Translations under genes and position numbers: made by a program | Source of the DNA: Nostocoides sp. Soil756 | GTDB lineage: Bacteria; Actinomycetota; Actinomycetes; Actinomycetales; Dermatophilaceae | Length of the DNA: 64,000 nucleotides | Reading direction: 5' to 3' | NCBI RefSeq assembly: GCF_001428065.1 | Contig: NZ_LMSE01000001.1 | Location: forward strand, 159,709 to 223,708 | Shown here: positions 62,480 through 64,000 of the stretch, in pieces | How positions within the stretch are numbered: position 1 is the stretch's first letter | Layout: every line of letters starts with the position of its first letter | Notes under the pieces: model-generated | Database searches by the model: none | What the model was told of the DNA's origin: nothing | The model's input: only the letters and a program-made list of their open reading frames with translations

Positions 62480-63898
62480 ATGCCCTTCGCCTTCCACTAC
62501 GCGGCGCGCTCCGACGTCGGCATGGTCCGGTCCAACAACGAGGACTCGGGCTACGCGGGCCCTCATCTGCTCGCCATGGCCGACGGCATGGGCGGGCACG
62601 CGGGCGGCGACGTCGCGAGCTCCACCGTGATCGCCGCGCTCGTCGAGCTCGACGGGGAGTCGCTGTCCGGGCGGGATGCGAGCACCGCGCTGCTCGAGCG
62701 GATCCGGCGCGCCAACGCCGAGATCGGGCAGCGCATCCACGACGAGCCGGCCCTCGACGGCATGGGCACGACCCTCATCGCGATGCTGCGCACCGGCGAG
62801 ACCATCACCCTGGCGCACATCGGCGACTCGCGCGCCTTCCTGGTGCGCGACGGCCAGGTCAGCCAGGTGACCAAGGACCACTCGTTCGTGCAGAACCTCG
62901 TCGACGAGGGCCGCATCACCGCCGACGAGGCCAAGACCCACCCGCAGCGCTCGCTGGTCACCCGCGTCCTCACCGGCGCCGACGACGACGAGCCCGACCT
63001 CGTCGTGCGCCAGGGGAGGGCCGGCGACCGCTACCTCATCGCGTCCGACGGGCTCACCGACTACGTGGCGCGCGAGACGGTCGACGAGGTGCTGGTGCAG
63101 ACCGCCGACCCCGCCGAGTGCGCCGAGCGCCTCGTGGCCCTGGCCCTGCGCGCGGGCGCCCCCGACAACGTCACCGTCGTCGTCGGCGACCTCGTCGACA
63201 TGGCGCGCTCGGCCGCGCCCCCCACCCAGCCCCAGGTCGTGGGGGCGGCCGCGGCCCAGCGCCGCGGCACCCGCCCCATCCCCACCACCCCCGCCGCCAA
63301 GGCCGCCGCTCTCACCGCCGCCGCCACCGGGGACGACGGCGACGACACCGACGACGCCGTGGCCCTGGCCGAGGAGGGCCCGCGCAGCCGCCGGGCCACG
63401 CTGCTGCGGGTCGCTGCCGCCCTCGTCGTCACCGCCGTCGTGCTGGCCGGGGGCTCGTACGCCGCCTACGCCTGGACCCAGCAGCAGTACTACCTCGGCG
63501 CCCGGGACGGCGTGGTCACCGTCTACCGGGGGGTCGACCAGACCCTCGGCTGGCTGTCGCTCAGCTCCCCCGAGTACGCCACCACGATCGCCGTCGACGA
63601 CCTGCCGCCCTCGTACCAGCAGAGCATCGAGAGCGGCATCGAGGTCGCCGACCGGGCCGACGCCGACAGCCGCGTCGACGAGCTGCGGGTGCAGGCCGCT
63701 GCCTGCCGCTACGCGCGCAGCCAGGGCGACCCCTGCCGCACGGTGGCCCCCACCTGGGTCGAGCCCACGCCCACGCCCACGCCGACCCCGACCGGCTCCC
63801 CCAGCCCCACCCCCACGGGCTCCGGGCTGCCCACCCCCACCGCCTCGGCCACGCTCCCCAAGAACGTGACGACGCCGACCCTCCCCCCGCCGTCATGA
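62480..63898 (+). CDS. pstP: PstP, PP2C-family Ser/Thr phosphatase
   Basis: A 472-residue membrane phosphatase that reverses PknA/PknB phosphorylation. The cytosolic PP2C domain (about 1-240) has RSNNEDSG, MADGMGGHAGGDVAS, HIGDSRAFL, ASDGLTDYV and DNVTVVVGD, the manganese-binding aspartates. A membrane helix lies at about 310-332 (LLRVAAALVVTAVVLAGGSYAAY). The extracellular tail ends in a Pro-Thr-rich stretch. It starts three bases after fhaB and overlaps the next gene (ATGA). Confidence 0.93.
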   Translation: MPFAFHYAARSDVGMVRSNNEDSGYAGPHLLAMADGMGGHAGGDVASSTVIAALVELDGESLSGRDASTALLERIRRANAEIGQRIHDEPALDGMGTTLIAMLRTGETITLAHIGDSRAFLVRDGQVSQVTKDHSFVQNLVDEGRITADEAKTHPQRSLVTRVLTGADDDEPDLVVRQGRAGDRYLIASDGLTDYVARETVDEVLVQTADPAECAERLVALALRAGAPDNVTVVVGDLVDMARSAAPPTQPQVVGAAAAQRRGTRPIPTTPAAKAAALTAAATGDDGDDTDDAVALAEEGPRSRRATLLRVAAALVVTAVVLAGGSYAAYAWTQQQYYLGARDGVVTVYRGVDQTLGWLSLSSPEYATTIAVDDLPPSYQQSIESGIEVADRADADSRVDELRVQAAACRYARSQGDPCRTVAPTWVEPTPTPTPTPTGSPSPTPTGSGLPTPTASATLPKNVTTPTLPPPS

Positions 63899-64000
63899 GC
63901 ATCATCTCGTCGGTGGCTCCGCGCAGCGGCCGCACCACCGAGCTCATCCTGCTGCTGGGCGCCGTGGGCATCGTCGGGCTGGCCTACGTCAACCTCGGCC
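63895..64000 (+). CDS. FtsW/RodA family protein (truncated by window end)
   Basis: The first 35 codons read MSIISSVAPRSGRTTELILLLG and continue into a membrane helix. Position after pstP with an ATGA overlap matches the FtsW/RodA/SpoVE peptidoglycan polymerase gene of the conserved actinobacterial cluster. The rest lies beyond the window, so the assignment leans on synteny. Confidence 0.75.
   Translation, partial: MSIISSVAPRSGRTTELILLLGAVGIVGLAYVNLG

Overview
The window is very GC-rich with strong codon-position bias, actinobacterial gene families and overlapping ATGA/GTGA start-stop junctions. Its right end carries the fhaA-fhaB-pstP-ftsW/rodA order found near the replication origin of Actinomycetota. 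EgtB/EgtD, a DUF3516 helicase, an ANTAR regulator and a PxKF-tailed ExeM-type nuclease fit a soil or freshwater actinobacterium, possibly Micrococcales (Intrasporangiaceae-like). The family-level placement is a guess. I saw no transposase, phage gene, CRISPR array or rRNA, so this reads as ordinary chromosome.

Layout. 0.3-7.8 kb: single housekeeping or accessory genes (AAA ATPase, rhodanese, Fpg/Nei glycosylase, App1-type phosphatase, GAF-ANTAR regulator, fructosamine kinase-like protein, dienelactone hydrolase, MazG-like, LON-substrate-binding protein). 7.8-12.7 kb: a three-gene CBS/ArsB-NhaD/CPA1 ion-transport operon, a short NagA and an M50-like membrane protease. 12.75-19.5 kb: a catabolic island with an IclR regulator, an amidohydrolase, and a divergent tightly coupled operon of CoA-transferase, citryl-CoA-lyase-like protein, LigB- and LigA-like extradiol dioxygenase subunits and an MDR oxidoreductase. 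The divergent promoter region has mirror-image TTGACA promoters and two copies of a CGGAC-N4-GTCCG palindrome. 19.5-26.2 kb: DEAD-box RNA helicase preceded by a leaderless small ORF, a DoxX-like protein, a large secreted nuclease and an aldo/keto reductase. 26.3-35.9 kb: acyl-CoA dehydrogenase plus acyl-CoA ligase, L,D-transpeptidase, hydrolases and a FUSC membrane protein.

35.9-43.1 kb: a seven-gene acyl-CoA catabolic operon (thiolase, three SDRs, MaoC, APH-type kinase, ACAD11-like dehydrogenase) opposite a TetR gene, with a palindromic operator between them. The kinase/dehydrogenase pair suggests 4-hydroxyacyl-CoA catabolism through a phosphorylated intermediate. 43.1-46.4 kb: a VOC-protein remnant and a DUF3516 helicase cut by one in-frame amber codon. 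46.5-51.6 kb: a complete branched-chain amino acid type ABC importer. 51.8-55.8 kb: egtB-egtD, then an SDR coupled to a lipoyl-less acyltransferase. 55.9-60.9 kb: dinB, a second DoxX-like gene, tRNA-Leu(CAG), pirin and zwf. 61.1-64.0 kb: fhaA, fhaB, pstP and the start of ftsW/rodA.

Two window-wide patterns stand out. At least twelve genes have an NANNNT box exactly six bases before the start codon, as expected for leaderless transcription. An 85-bp palindromic intergenic element occurs twice (26.2 kb and 60.9 kb), about 86% identical by hand alignment.
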